This document shows positions 36,726-45,704 of a stretch of DNA of 64,000 nt, piece after piece; within the stretch, counting starts at the first letter, position 1, and each line of letters opens with the position of its first letter. This stretch comes from Endozoicomonas acroporae. Its GTDB lineage: Bacteria; Pseudomonadota; Gammaproteobacteria; Pseudomonadales; Endozoicomonadaceae. Below the pieces are notes generated by a model that was not told where the DNA came from, did no database searches, and was given only the letters and a program-made list of their open reading frames with translations. The translations under genes and the position numbers were made by a program. Where the stretch lies: the NCBI RefSeq assembly GCF_002864045.1, contig NZ_PJPV01000018.1, positions 1 to 64,000 of the forward strand, given 5' to 3'.

Positions 36726-37391
36726 TTACAGCTGTTGCATGTGGGTGACCATTGAGCGAATCCAGAGCGTCAGGTCATCCATATCTTCAAGGGACAGTAG
36801 TAAAAGGGCCATATCAAGTGGGTCCAACTCACCTTCATGTTGAAAGACCTCACCTTTGCAGGCTGAAATCATATTCCGCAGTTCATCCACAGCCATCTTT
36901 ACTTCCTGATTAACCTCCAGCAAAGCCCGGGATTGTTGTTTTCTAAATCCTGCGATGCCCAGGCGGTCCTGTTTTGCAACGCCCGACTTCAAGCTATAAA
37001 CAACGCTGGCAAAGTGTTGATTCAACTGTTCAACGGAACGCTGCAAATCTTCGGTAAGCCTGGGAGGTCGATACGTTAATCGCTCAGCCAGTCGGCAGAT
37101 CAGGTGAGCCAGGTTATTCTGAGTCTGTAAGAGGGAGAGCACCAGCCCCTTGGGCTGCGCGGTCAATGTTGGCTGGTTGAGTCTGGCCAGAATTTCCTGC
37201 TCCAGTTTTTCCACGGCTGGCAGAAAATCAACAAGCCATTTCGCCCGTTCATGCCACTGGTCATCGGCAGTTAACCGGCTCTGCAACTGCCTGTTCAATA
37301 GCACCAGGGCGTCCAGGATCACCTGTCGATGCTGGCTTAACGGCTTATAGGCAGAGCCGGAAAAAATACTGGTAAAGGTCGTAAGATCCAT
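36726..37391 (-). CDS. hypothetical helical protein, 221 aa
   Basis: A soluble all-helical protein with no signal peptide or recognised motif. Leu-rich amphipathic segments run throughout (HRQVILDALVLLNRQLQSRL, LVLSLLQTQNNLAHLICRLAERL). It starts 31 bases after the trhP stop on the same strand and probably forms an operon with it. Some FUSC- or PhoU-like helical-bundle character is possible, but I cannot support a family. Confidence 0.65.
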   Translation of the reverse strand: MDLTTFTSIFSGSAYKPLSQHRQVILDALVLLNRQLQSRLTADDQWHERAKWLVDFLPAVEKLEQEILARLNQPTLTAQPKGLVLSLLQTQNNLAHLICRLAERLTYRPPRLTEDLQRSVEQLNQHFASVVYSLKSGVAKQDRLGIAGFRKQQSRALLEVNQEVKMAVDELRNMISACKGEVFQHEGELDPLDMALLLLSLEDMDDLTLWIRSMVTHMQQL

Positions 37392-37422
37392 AACGATCTT
37401 ATCGACTCAGAATATCACCGGA

Positions 37423-38748
37423 TTAGGGCAGATTTCGCACCAGCAGTGAGTGGGCATTTGGCAAAACACCGTCAGGCTTTGGTATTTTTACCAGGTGGCC
37501 CGACCCGGGAGCTACATCAATACGTTCACCACGGCGATTTTCCAAATGCTCCAGATTGAACACATAGTTGCCTTTGGGGGTCATCAGCTCCAGGGTATCC
37601 CCCAACTCAAAGCGGTTTTTCACATCCACCGTTAGCTGCTGATCGTCAAACTCAACAATTTCACCGACAAACTGCTGCTTGCTTTCCCGGGAGTTACCGG
37701 TTTCATAATTCTGATACTCATCGTGCACATGGCGACGATAAAAGCCTTCGGTATAACCTCTGTTGGCCAGATTCTCCAGAGTGTCCATCATGCCCATATC
37801 AAAAGGATTACCCGCTACGGCATCATCAATGGCTTGACGGTATACCTGGGCGGTTCTGGCAACATAATAAAAAGACTTGGTCCGCCCTTCGATCTTGAGG
37901 GAGTGAATGCCCATCTCCGTTAAGCGACGAACATGCTGAACAGCCCTGAGATCCCTGGAGTTCATGATATAAGTGCCATGCTCATCTTCAAAAGCAGGCA
38001 TATACTGGTCCGGACGCCCCTTTTCCTGCAGCAGGAAAATAGAGTCAGATGTTTCGCCAGTCCCAAGGGTTGGAGTAACCATCTCCGGGCTGCTACTGAC
38101 CGGAATCACATCACCGCTCTCAGTCTCTTTCGCCTCATGGGCCTGATACTGCCAGCGACAGGCATTGGTGCAGGTTCCCTGGTTCGGGTCTCTTTTGTTG
38201 ATATAACCGGAGAGCAGACAGCGGCCCGAGTACGCGATACAGAGCGAACCATGAACAAACACCTCAATCTCGGTATCAGGGCACTCTTCCCGGATCTCCT
38301 GAATCTCCTCCAGGGATAACTCACGGGACAGAATAATCCGCTCAACCCCCTGCCTGGCCCAGAATTTTACCGTGGCAAAGTTCACCGCGTTCGCCTGAAC
38401 CGAGAGGTGGACTGGCATATCCGGCCAGGTTTCACGCACCATCATAATCAAACCCGGATCGGACATGATCAGTGCATCAGGCCCCATGGCAATCACCGGC
38501 TCCATATCCCGGAGATAGGTTTTCACCTTACTGTTATGGGCCGCAATATTACTGGCCAGATACAGCTTTTTGCCCAGGGCGTGAGCCTCATCAATGCCTT
38601 TTTTCAGATTGTCCAGTTTAAAGTCGTTATTGCGCACTCTCAGACTATAGCGGGGCTGGCCAGCATAAACAGCATCTGCACCATAGGCAAAAGCAAAGTG
38701 CATATTCTTCAGTGTTCCCGCTGGCGAAAGGAGTTCCGGTTTCATCAT
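37423..38748 (-). CDS. trhP: U32-family tRNA hydroxylation protein TrhP (YegQ)
   Basis: A 441-residue U32 'peptidase' family protein. YegQ/TrhP helps make 5-hydroxyuridine at position 34 of tRNAs. It starts KPELLSPAGTLKNMHFAFAYGADAVY. It has the family block EVFVHGSLCIAYSGRCLLSGY with conserved Cys residues, and RDPNQGTCTNACRW. The C-terminal beta domain (VGEIVEFDDQQLTVDVKNRF) is present. The length is close to E. coli YegQ (453). The ubiquinone-linked UbiU/V and RlhA are shorter or longer relatives and fit less well. Confidence 0.88.
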   Translation of the reverse strand: MMKPELLSPAGTLKNMHFAFAYGADAVYAGQPRYSLRVRNNDFKLDNLKKGIDEAHALGKKLYLASNIAAHNSKVKTYLRDMEPVIAMGPDALIMSDPGLIMMVRETWPDMPVHLSVQANAVNFATVKFWARQGVERIILSRELSLEEIQEIREECPDTEIEVFVHGSLCIAYSGRCLLSGYINKRDPNQGTCTNACRWQYQAHEAKETESGDVIPVSSSPEMVTPTLGTGETSDSIFLLQEKGRPDQYMPAFEDEHGTYIMNSRDLRAVQHVRRLTEMGIHSLKIEGRTKSFYYVARTAQVYRQAIDDAVAGNPFDMGMMDTLENLANRGYTEGFYRRHVHDEYQNYETGNSRESKQQFVGEIVEFDDQQLTVDVKNRFELGDTLELMTPKGNYVFNLEHLENRRGERIDVAPGSGHLVKIPKPDGVLPNAHSLLVRNLP

Positions 38749-38911
38749 GACCTACAGCTGATGTTCTTGAATGGCGCGCATTATAACAGTGCAACCACAA
38801 TGCAACAGTAGTGAGAGCTCACAGTTCCTAAGTGCAAAGCAGGGGATGGCAGGTTTTGATCCTGAGCAGGAATATTAACAGAGGGGGGAAAGCGCAACAG
38901 AAGTGAGTAGC

Positions 38912-38940
38912 GGTCCGTATCAGTTTGCCTGATACGGACC
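38912..38940 (-). terminator. terminator hairpin after rpmG
   Basis: GGTCCGTATCAG (38912-38923) and CTGATACGGACC (38929-38940) form a perfect 12-base stem with a 5-base loop, 20 bases after the rpmG stop on the minus strand. There is no T-run, so termination may be weak or the stem may act in mRNA stability. Confidence 0.65.
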
Positions 38941-38959
38941 AGAGCAAAGCAAACAAGAT

Positions 38960-39127
38960 TTACTTGATCTTGTATTCCTTGTACTCAACGTGCTTGCGAA
39001 CAACCGGGTCATACTTCTTGAACACCAGCTTGTCAGGCGTATTACGCTTGTTCTTGGTGGTGGTGTAGTAGTGACCAGTGCCTGCGCTGGAAACCAGCTT
39101 GATTTTCTCACGAATACCTTTAGCCAT
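38960..39127 (-). CDS. rpmG: 50S ribosomal protein L33
   Basis: A 55-residue ribosomal protein, beginning [21 protein letters not shown] and ending VEYKEYKIK. It lacks the two CxxC pairs, so it is the zinc-independent (C-minus) form. It follows rpmB by 33 bases in the conserved rpmB-rpmG operon. Confidence 0.96.
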   Translation of the reverse strand: MAKGIREKIKLVSSAGTGHYYTTTKNKRNTPDKLVFKKYDPVVRKHVEYKEYKIK

Positions 39128-39160
39128 GATTTATGCTCCTGCTAAGTTAGCTATCTCGAC

Positions 39161-39397
39161 TTAAAAAGATTGACCGCTGGCGCGCAGATCAGCCAGAACG
39201 GCATCAATGCCTTTCTTGTCGATAATACGCATGCCTTTTGCAGAAACACGCAGGCGCACAAAGCGCTTTTCACTTTCAACCCAGAAGCGCTTGTGGTGCA
39301 GGTTAGGCACGAAGCGACGACGGGTTTTATTCTGAGCGTGGGAAACATTGTTCCCGGTAACCGGGCGCTTGCCGGTAACCTGACAAACCTTGGACAT
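39161..39397 (-). CDS. rpmB: 50S ribosomal protein L28
   Basis: A 78-residue ribosomal protein with the typical start [20 protein letters not shown] and [16 protein letters not shown]. It has only one Cys, so it is zinc-independent. First gene of the rpmB-rpmG pair. Confidence 0.97.
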   Translation of the reverse strand: MSKVCQVTGKRPVTGNNVSHAQNKTRRRFVPNLHHKRFWVESEKRFVRLRVSAKGMRIIDKKGIDAVLADLRASGQSF

Positions 39398-39666
39398 GTG
39401 GATAGCCTCTCAAACCGTCTCTTAAACCAAAATCACCAGCCATGAGGCCGGAAAACTTAACTGAATTCCAGTGTCTGCTTCGGGCAGATCTGCCCATGGT
39501 TACAGAGTCAAGAGACCTTCAAGACTCATCAGCAGCTACCCTCATACAAAGATCGGGCTTTATACCAGAATTGGACGCCGCTTGCAAATTCCATCAGGGC
39601 TACGGATTATGCTTAGCCCGCGCAAAATCAGCAATCCCAAGGCATTTTAGCTATTTCTCGACTATC

Positions 39667-39709
39667 TTGACGAGAGGCTTGACGAGCAGCTTGACGAGAA
39701 GGTTGACAG
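39667..39709. repeat. 12-bp tandem repeats upstream of rpmB
   Basis: Three and a half copies of TTGACGAGnnGn (starting 39667, 39679, 39691, 39703), with more degenerate copies following. They lie about 270 bases upstream of rpmB, within or near its promoter region. An open frame through them has no ribosome site. Confidence 0.65.
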
Positions 39710-39918
39710 AAAAGCTCAACGAGAAGGCTGTCAGCAAAGCCAGGCCAACATTGTTAACGCAACCAGACACTGTTTAATCGGCTCATTACCAATAGAGCAA
39801 ACGCAATTTTATACAGCGGTATTGATCGATGTCACCCAAAAGTTGTCACTGCGGAAAACCAATGATAGTACGTCGTGGTGATCAATTTATTCTGGCCCAT
39901 AAGCATTGACAGTTATGG

Positions 39919-40083
39919 TAAGTAGTTGGCCAAATGGAATCGTATATTTCTGGCTAAGTGGGCAGTTGCTATGCAAGACGCAACGTAGGGAGCATAGCCG
40001 TAGCTATGTGACCGGAGTTGCAACGCCGCAGAGTGACTGACAACTTAGTCAGAAATATATGATTTCATTTGGTTAACTACTTA
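39919..40083. mobile_element. 165-bp MITE-like element with 41-bp terminal inverted repeats
   Basis: The left arm 39919-39959 and the reverse complement of the right arm 40043-40083 match at 36 of 41 positions; all five differences are G-to-A changes. The core has further self-complementary stretches (for example GCATAGCCGTAGCTATG). No coding capacity and no clear target duplication. It resembles a non-autonomous transposable element or a large REP-type palindrome. It ends 60 bases before gdhB, so it may be in that gene's leader. Confidence 0.75.
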
Positions 40084-40143
40084 TAACCCGGCAAATCAGG
40101 TGGGACAGTTTGCCGTACTCAATTCCAGTGACAGAGGAATATC

Positions 40144-43100
40144 ATGGACCGCTTTACCGATTTTCGAGCCATCATCGTTAATCAGGTTCAATCGCTTCTG
40201 GCAAAGCGCATGTCAACCAAAGAATATGAGCAAATACAGGCGCTTGCTGATGCCTATTACCGGGGAGTTGCCAGCAAAGACCTGACCCGGATCAATACCG
40301 ATGACTGCTATGGCGCACTCCTCTGCCTGTGGCAGTTTCTACAGGCCCGGCAGCCGGAACAAATCAAGATCCGCGTCTACAACCCGGAACCGGAAACCCA
40401 CCACTGGCACTCCACACACAGCATTATTGAAATTATCACGGATGATATGCCCTTTCTGGTGTCTTCTGTGTTGATGGAGCTTGATCGTCAGAAAATAAAA
40501 GTTTACAGCCTGAATCACCCCACCCTTCGATTAGCGAGGGACAGCACAGGTCAGCTGCAAGCCATCAGCACGCCACAGGCAGAAATAACCGAGGCCGTTA
40601 TTCGGGTTGAAATAGACCGCCAACCGGAACAACTGGATTTAGAAAAAGTCGCTGCCGGTATCCGGGATATCGTTGCAGATGTTCACAAAGTGGTTTCTGA
40701 CTGGGAGGCCATGCAAACCAGGCTGGATGACGCCATTCAATGGTGTCAAAGCCACCCCGTGCCATTACCGGATGTTGAACAGAAAGAATCGCTTGCTTTT
40801 ATGAAGTGGCTGAAAAAAGACAATTTTCTGTTCATCGGCTTTCGCTATTACGAGATCATCCATGGGTCAAACACACTAAGACTGCGCGCCAACAGTAAAA
40901 CCGGTCTGGGGACATTCCGGGAGGCCCCCCATCAGCATCCGGTAGAGCAAGAGCTGTCCCCCTATATTGCCTCACAAATTCAGGCACCTGAGTTACTGGT
41001 TATCACCAAATCCATCAGCCGCTCAACGGTTCATCGTCCCGCACACCTGGACTATATCGGGATAAAACAATTTAACGATGCCGGTGTAGTCACCGGAGAA
41101 TGGCGTTTTTTCGGACTGTTTTCATCAACCGCCTACAACATCCCGCTGGATAATATTCCGCTGATACGAAAGAAAGTGGCCAGGCTTTTAAAAAGCAACA
41201 GCTGCCCGATAAACAGCCACCGGGGTAATGCCCTCCGCCACATTATTCATAACTACCCAAGGGACGAGCTCCTGCAGGCAAGTTTCGAACAACTTAAGGC
41301 CGTCATTAATGGGATTCTTGACTGCCATGAATTGCGGCAGTTGAAAGTATTCCTTCGTCCCGACCCCTATGACCGCTTTATTACGGTGCTTATTTACGTA
41401 TCCAGAGATAATTTCAACACAGAACTTCGCTTACAGATGCAACAGATCCTGCTCAGTGAGCTGAGTGGCAACAGTATTGATTTCAATGTTCAGCTATCGG
41501 AAAACCCAATGGCGCAGTTGCAATTTACCGTGCATTGTCGTCATGCCAGTCAGCAGGATATTGATGTTGAACGGCTGGAAGCCATGATTCATGAAGCGAT
41601 GCTGAACTGGACAGATCACCTGCAACAGGCGTTAAAAGAGGCATTTGGTGAGGCTTCGGGTAACCGGCTGGCGCAGTGTTATCTGCAGGCATTTCCCGCC
41701 GCGTACCGGGAGGACGTTACCCCCCGACAGGCAGTAGCAGACATTCAACGTCTGGAATCGATAAAAGACAGTCATCAGATAAGCACCAGCCTCTACCGTC
41801 CGGTGACTGACCATTATCGGTGGCACTTTCGGGTGCTGGGTAAAGGCCCACTTCTGGCACTCTCAGATGTGCTTCCCATTCTTGAGAAGATGGGCGTCAG
41901 GGTTCGCAGTGCGAGGCCTTATGCCATCACCCCCTATCGACAGGAACATGCCTGGGTGCTTGATTTCAGTATTGAGCCTGATGGCCATGATAACGCTCTG
42001 ACAACCAAAATAAACCCGCCGGACGTTGACACCTCAAACCATACCAACCTTGAAGATACCCATCTGCGGGAGCAGTTTCGGGAGGTGTTTATTCGCACCT
42101 GGAAGGGGGATATGGAGAATGACGGGTTCAACGGTCTGGTGGTTTCAGCCGGTTTGAACTGGGAGCAGGTTGTGCTCATCCGGGCTCTGTCCAAATACCT
42201 GATGCAACTGCCAGTGCCCTTCAGCCAGAGCTATATGCAAAAAGTTCTGAACAGCAACCCATCGGTGGTGCGTGAAATCGTAGACCTGTTCAGCATCCGT
42301 TTTTATCCGGATTTCCGTGGTGATCGCCTTAACATGGCCAATGCCTGCTCTGACCGGATTTACCAATTGCTGGACAGTGTCGCCAACCTTGATGAAGACC
42401 GGATCCTGCGTCACTTTCTCAGCGTCATCGAGGCCATGTTGAGAACCAGCGCCTATCAGAAACAGGGGGAGCCAAAAGGTTATCTGTCGTTCAAACTGCA
42501 ACCGGAAAAGATTCCAACCTCACCTCAGCCAAGGCCCATGTTTGAAATATTTGTCTACTCGCCTCGCTTTGAAGGCATCCATATGCGCTGCGGGAAGATT
42601 GCCAGGGGAGGATTACGATGGTCAGACCGGATGGAGGATTTCCGCACCGAGATTCTGGGGCTGGTCAAAGCCCAGATGATCAAAAATGCCATTATTGTTC
42701 CCCACGGGGCCAAGGGGGGCTTTGTCACCAAAAATCTCCCGGCCAATGGCTCCAGGGAAGAAATACAGGCGGAAGGGATTGCATGTTATCGAGCATTTAT
42801 CTCCGGACTTCTGGATCTGACCGATAACCTGCAGGGCGGAAACATCATCCCTCCGGAAAAGGTTATACGCTACGATGATGACGACCCTTACCTTGTGGTG
42901 GCAGCGGATAAAGGCACCGCCAGCTTTTCCGATATCGCCAACGATGTATCCCAATCCTATGGGTTCTGGCTGCGGGATGCTTTTGCCTCTGGTGGCAGCC
43001 AGGGCTATGACCATAAAAAAATGGGGATCACTGCCCGGGGTGCCTGGGAGTCGGTAAAAAGGATCTTCAAAGAGCGTGAAATCGATACCCAGACCCGGGA

Positions 43101-44994
43101 TTTTACAGTCATCGGTATTGGTGATATGTCCGGTGATGTATTTGGCAATGGCATGCTACTTTCCAACCATATTCGACTGATTGCCGCCTTTAACCACCAG
43201 CATATCTTTATTGACCCCGATCCGGATATTTCAGTCAGCTTCAATGAGCGTCAGCGCCTGTTTAATTTACCCCGGTCCTCCTGGGACGATTACGACCGCA
43301 GCAAACTATCAGAAGGTGGTGGCGTATTCAGTCGCCAGCTAAAAAGCATTCTTTTGAGCAAGCAGGCCAGAACCGCACTGGCAACGGATAAAACCATTCT
43401 GTCGCCTGCGGAACTTATCCAGACAATTCTGAAAGCACCAGCGGATCTGTTGTGGAATGGCGGCATTGGCACTTACATAAGAGCCAGCAGTGAAAGCAAT
43501 GCCGATGTCGGGGACCGGTCCAATGATAATGTCAGGATCAGTGCCAGTGAACTGAATACCAGCGCGGTAGGAGAGGGCGGAAATCTGGGCCTGACTCAGT
43601 TGGCAAGAATTGAATTCTCCAGCAGAGGCGGCCTGATCAACACCGACGCCATAGACAACTCAGGGGGAGTCAACAGCTCAGACCATGAAGTCAACATCAA
43701 GATTCTGCTCAATCAGATGGTGGATGATGGTGACATAACCATAAAGCAGCGTAATAGTCTGCTGGCCAGTATGACCGATGAGATCGCCAGGCTGGTTCTC
43801 AGGCATAATTTTTTACAGAGCCAGAGGCTAAGCCTGAGCCTGCAACAGAATGTTCTGCTGTTTAATGACCACCGCTTTCTGATCAGAAATCTCGAACAAA
43901 AAGGGCGTCTTAACCGGGCTCAGGATGGCCTGCCATCGGATACAGAAATTAAAGCCAGGGTGAAAGCCGGTGAAGGCCTTACCCGGCCAGAAATAGCCAT
44001 TCTTTTGTCCCATACCAAGCTGGAGCTTTTTGAATCCCTGGTCTCAGCCAATGTGGCTGATGACCCGATACTGGCGGCAAAACTGCTGGACTATTTTCCA
44101 TCACAACTGCGCAACCAGTTCCCTGATCAGATCAGACATCACCCATTAAAAACTGAAATACTGGCGACACATCTAAGCAACGAGGTTGGCAACCGGATGG
44201 GAGCGACGTTTATTGAGTATATCCATCAGGAAACCCGACAGTCAGAGCTTAATTGTGTCCGGGCATTTATGGCGATAAAAGAGATCTTTTCCATTCCATC
44301 CATCTGGGATCAATTTGAAAGTCTGGGTTTTGCTGTCAAAGATGATATCCAGAGAATAGAACTGTTCCGGATACAGCAGCATATCGAAAAAGCCTGCATC
44401 TGGTTGCTGAAGAATCATGGCTGCCCTATGGATATAGAGTCGCTCATCAGTAACTATAAACCGGGCGTCTGTGCCGTCAGTGGACAACTGGCACAGCTGC
44501 TCGGAGAGGAAGATTGCGCCTGGCTCGGTGGCAGGGTTGCCCGGCTTCAGGAAGCACAGCTGCCGCAAACGCTGGCGGAAACCTGTGCGAGCCTTCGATA
44601 TCTTTATTACGTACTGTTTATGGTCAGTGTGGCGAATGAATATCAATTTACCGTTATTGATGTGGCCTCTGTCTTTTTTGCCCTTGAAGATTATCTGTGC
44701 CTGCCCTGGTTAAGAGAACGTATTCGTCAACTGCCGGTTAACGACCTCTGGCAACGCAAGGCACAATCATCTTTGAAAGATCAGCTGGATCGAACCCTCA
44801 ATGATAATTGTATTCATGTTCTGACCCATTCACAGGGAAAGCCGGAAGAGCGCCTTAACCGGTGGCTGGAAAAAAATGCTGAGCTGATTGATCGCTGGAA
44901 AGCGACAATCCGGGAAATACAATCCGCCAGAGAGCAAAATCTTGCCATGCTGTCAGTAGCTGTACAGGAACTGTCGCTTATTGCCTCAAGCTAA
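40144..44994 (+). CDS. gdhB: NAD-dependent glutamate dehydrogenase, 180-kDa class
   Basis: Very large oxidative-deamination enzyme converting glutamate to 2-oxoglutarate and ammonia, a catabolic route for amino acids. The 1616 residues match the L-180 class. N-terminal ACT-like segments (SIIEIITDDMPFLVSSVLMEL) are followed by the catalytic core. The core shows RCGKIARGGLRWSDR, IVPHGAKGGFVTKNLP with the substrate Lys, and VIGIGDMSGDVFGNGML for nucleotide binding. A helical C-terminal domain completes it. The ATG at 40144 follows the MITE-like element. Confidence 0.96.
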   Translation: MDRFTDFRAIIVNQVQSLLAKRMSTKEYEQIQALADAYYRGVASKDLTRINTDDCYGALLCLWQFLQARQPEQIKIRVYNPEPETHHWHSTHSIIEIITDDMPFLVSSVLMELDRQKIKVYSLNHPTLRLARDSTGQLQAISTPQAEITEAVIRVEIDRQPEQLDLEKVAAGIRDIVADVHKVVSDWEAMQTRLDDAIQWCQSHPVPLPDVEQKESLAFMKWLKKDNFLFIGFRYYEIIHGSNTLRLRANSKTGLGTFREAPHQHPVEQELSPYIASQIQAPELLVITKSISRSTVHRPAHLDYIGIKQFNDAGVVTGEWRFFGLFSSTAYNIPLDNIPLIRKKVARLLKSNSCPINSHRGNALRHIIHNYPRDELLQASFEQLKAVINGILDCHELRQLKVFLRPDPYDRFITVLIYVSRDNFNTELRLQMQQILLSELSGNSIDFNVQLSENPMAQLQFTVHCRHASQQDIDVERLEAMIHEAMLNWTDHLQQALKEAFGEASGNRLAQCYLQAFPAAYREDVTPRQAVADIQRLESIKDSHQISTSLYRPVTDHYRWHFRVLGKGPLLALSDVLPILEKMGVRVRSARPYAITPYRQEHAWVLDFSIEPDGHDNALTTKINPPDVDTSNHTNLEDTHLREQFREVFIRTWKGDMENDGFNGLVVSAGLNWEQVVLIRALSKYLMQLPVPFSQSYMQKVLNSNPSVVREIVDLFSIRFYPDFRGDRLNMANACSDRIYQLLDSVANLDEDRILRHFLSVIEAMLRTSAYQKQGEPKGYLSFKLQPEKIPTSPQPRPMFEIFVYSPRFEGIHMRCGKIARGGLRWSDRMEDFRTEILGLVKAQMIKNAIIVPHGAKGGFVTKNLPANGSREEIQAEGIACYRAFISGLLDLTDNLQGGNIIPPEKVIRYDDDDPYLVVAADKGTASFSDIANDVSQSYGFWLRDAFASGGSQGYDHKKMGITARGAWESVKRIFKEREIDTQTRDFTVIGIGDMSGDVFGNGMLLSNHIRLIAAFNHQHIFIDPDPDISVSFNERQRLFNLPRSSWDDYDRSKLSEGGGVFSRQLKSILLSKQARTALATDKTILSPAELIQTILKAPADLLWNGGIGTYIRASSESNADVGDRSNDNVRISASELNTSAVGEGGNLGLTQLARIEFSSRGGLINTDAIDNSGGVNSSDHEVNIKILLNQMVDDGDITIKQRNSLLASMTDEIARLVLRHNFLQSQRLSLSLQQNVLLFNDHRFLIRNLEQKGRLNRAQDGLPSDTEIKARVKAGEGLTRPEIAILLSHTKLELFESLVSANVADDPILAAKLLDYFPSQLRNQFPDQIRHHPLKTEILATHLSNEVGNRMGATFIEYIHQETRQSELNCVRAFMAIKEIFSIPSIWDQFESLGFAVKDDIQRIELFRIQQHIEKACIWLLKNHGCPMDIESLISNYKPGVCAVSGQLAQLLGEEDCAWLGGRVARLQEAQLPQTLAETCASLRYLYYVLFMVSVANEYQFTVIDVASVFFALEDYLCLPWLRERIRQLPVNDLWQRKAQSSLKDQLDRTLNDNCIHVLTHSQGKPEERLNRWLEKNAELIDRWKATIREIQSAREQNLAMLSVAVQELSLIASS

Positions 44995-45081
44995 GGAGGC
45001 TGACCAAGAACAGACTGCCTGCCCTGCTGCGGTGGCAGCAAATTGGTCAATAGAGAGATAAAGAAATGAACAATACAGGCG

Positions 45082-45290
45082 CAAAAAAAACGGTCATCAG
45101 GGGAAGATGACCGTTTCATGACATCTGTTACAGCAACATCGACAAAGTACAAAGCTAAGGGTTTATCGTGATCCGGGTGACTATCTTGAAAAACTCCGAG
45201 CATCCCAGGGAAGTAATCAACCAAGCCCACCGCCTCAGGCTCTTTAACGGTCAACAAACCCCATTCTTTAGACTCGGTTGGATAAAAATT
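45082..45290 (-). ncRNA. possible third short transcript ending at a strong terminator
   Basis: The minus-strand terminator at 45083-45116 needs an upstream transcript, and polA is already followed by two other terminators. The roughly 200 bases before it, after unit B, could be a small RNA or just read-through sequence. It shows no clear similarity to units A and B. An open frame on the same strand (44991-45311) crosses two terminators and is not convincing. Confidence 0.3.
45083..45116 (-). terminator. rho-independent terminator (minus strand)
   Basis: AAACGGTCATC (45088-45098) and GATGACCGTTT (45106-45116) form an 11-base stem. On the minus strand it is followed by eight Ts (As at 45083-45090). 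Confidence 0.9.
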
Positions 45291-45295
45291 CGGCA

Positions 45296-45450
45296 GAAAA
45301 AAAGCCAGCATCCGGGGGAAGGATACTGGCTATATAGCTTCGGCTACAGGGGAGCAGCCTACCACTCAAGTTAATGTCAACACAAAACACACAGTGAGCA
45401 ACAAGAAATCAGAATCGAACTACTGCTTTTTTCTCATCCTCATATACTCA
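45296..45450 (-). ncRNA. candidate small RNA B downstream of polA
   Basis: Minus-strand unit ending in a strong terminator: stem 45303-45313 with 45321-45331, then seven Ts. It shares, in the same order, several blocks with unit A: GGAACTTT (45468-45475), TTGCTTGTCT (45450-45459), TTGCTC (45396-45401), TGTGTGTT (45386-45393), GTGTTG (45378-45383) and the terminator. The last three blocks keep the same spacing as in A to within two bases. The single mispair in the plus-strand version of the stem becomes a U-G pair in minus-strand RNA, so the RNA is read from the minus strand. The G/U-rich middle resembles seed regions of GcvB-type RNAs. Ends are approximate. Confidence 0.55.
45297..45331 (-). 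terminator. terminator of unit B
   Basis: In minus-strand RNA, AGCCAGUAUCC pairs with GGAUGCUGGCU over 11 positions including one wobble pair. Seven Us follow. Confidence 0.85.
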
Positions 45451-45495
45451 GACAAGCAAAATTCCAAAAAGTTCCCTGAAAAATAAAAAAAATTT

Positions 45496-45620
45496 AAAAA
45501 AAACCAGCATCCTGAAAAAGGACACTGGCTTTACACGATAGATGCGGGGAAACATATACCGCTTCAACATCAACAACACTTAACACACAAGGAGCAACTC
45601 ATTTGAGACTCACTATATGA
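45496..45620 (-). ncRNA. candidate small RNA A downstream of polA
   Basis: First of two related units after the polA stop. Conserved blocks on the minus strand: GGAACTTT (45639-45646) and TTGCTTGTCT (45620-45629), which may be promoter elements; then TTGCTC (45592-45597), TGTGTGTT (45582-45589), GTGTTG (45574-45579) and a terminator at 45504-45528 with a T-run of eight. The G/U-rich tract TGTGTGTTAAGTGTTGTTG would be single-stranded and could pair with ACA-rich leader sequences. In E. coli and Pseudomonas the small RNA genes Spot 42 and ErsA lie next to polA, but this sequence does not look like them. Ends are approximate. Confidence 0.55.
45499..45528 (-). terminator. terminator of unit A
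   Basis: In minus-strand RNA, CCAGUGUCC pairs with GGAUGCUGG (nine pairs, two of them wobble), followed by eight Us. The plus-strand version has two mismatches, so the stem is functional only on the minus strand. Confidence 0.85.
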
Positions 45621-45704
45621 GACAAGCAATATGGTAATAAAGTTCCACCGTTTACAAAAAACTTACAAATAGAAGGAACCCATCAAATACATTGAAACCG
45701 TGTA

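Noticed and set aside
39442-39777. 111-codon plus-strand frame upstream of the MITE-like element
   Set aside because: The sequence is low-complexity where it crosses the 12-base repeats, it has no ribosome site, and no motif is seen.
44991-45311. 106-codon minus-strand frame after unit B downstream of polA
   Set aside because: It begins inside one strong terminator and runs through another on the same strand, and lacks a ribosome site. Small RNA or spacer is more plausible.
45496-45620. Unit A as a Spot 42 (spf) gene
   Set aside because: The location after polA fits, but the sequence does not resemble Spot 42; only the G/U-rich tract and terminator are shared in kind with known regulators.
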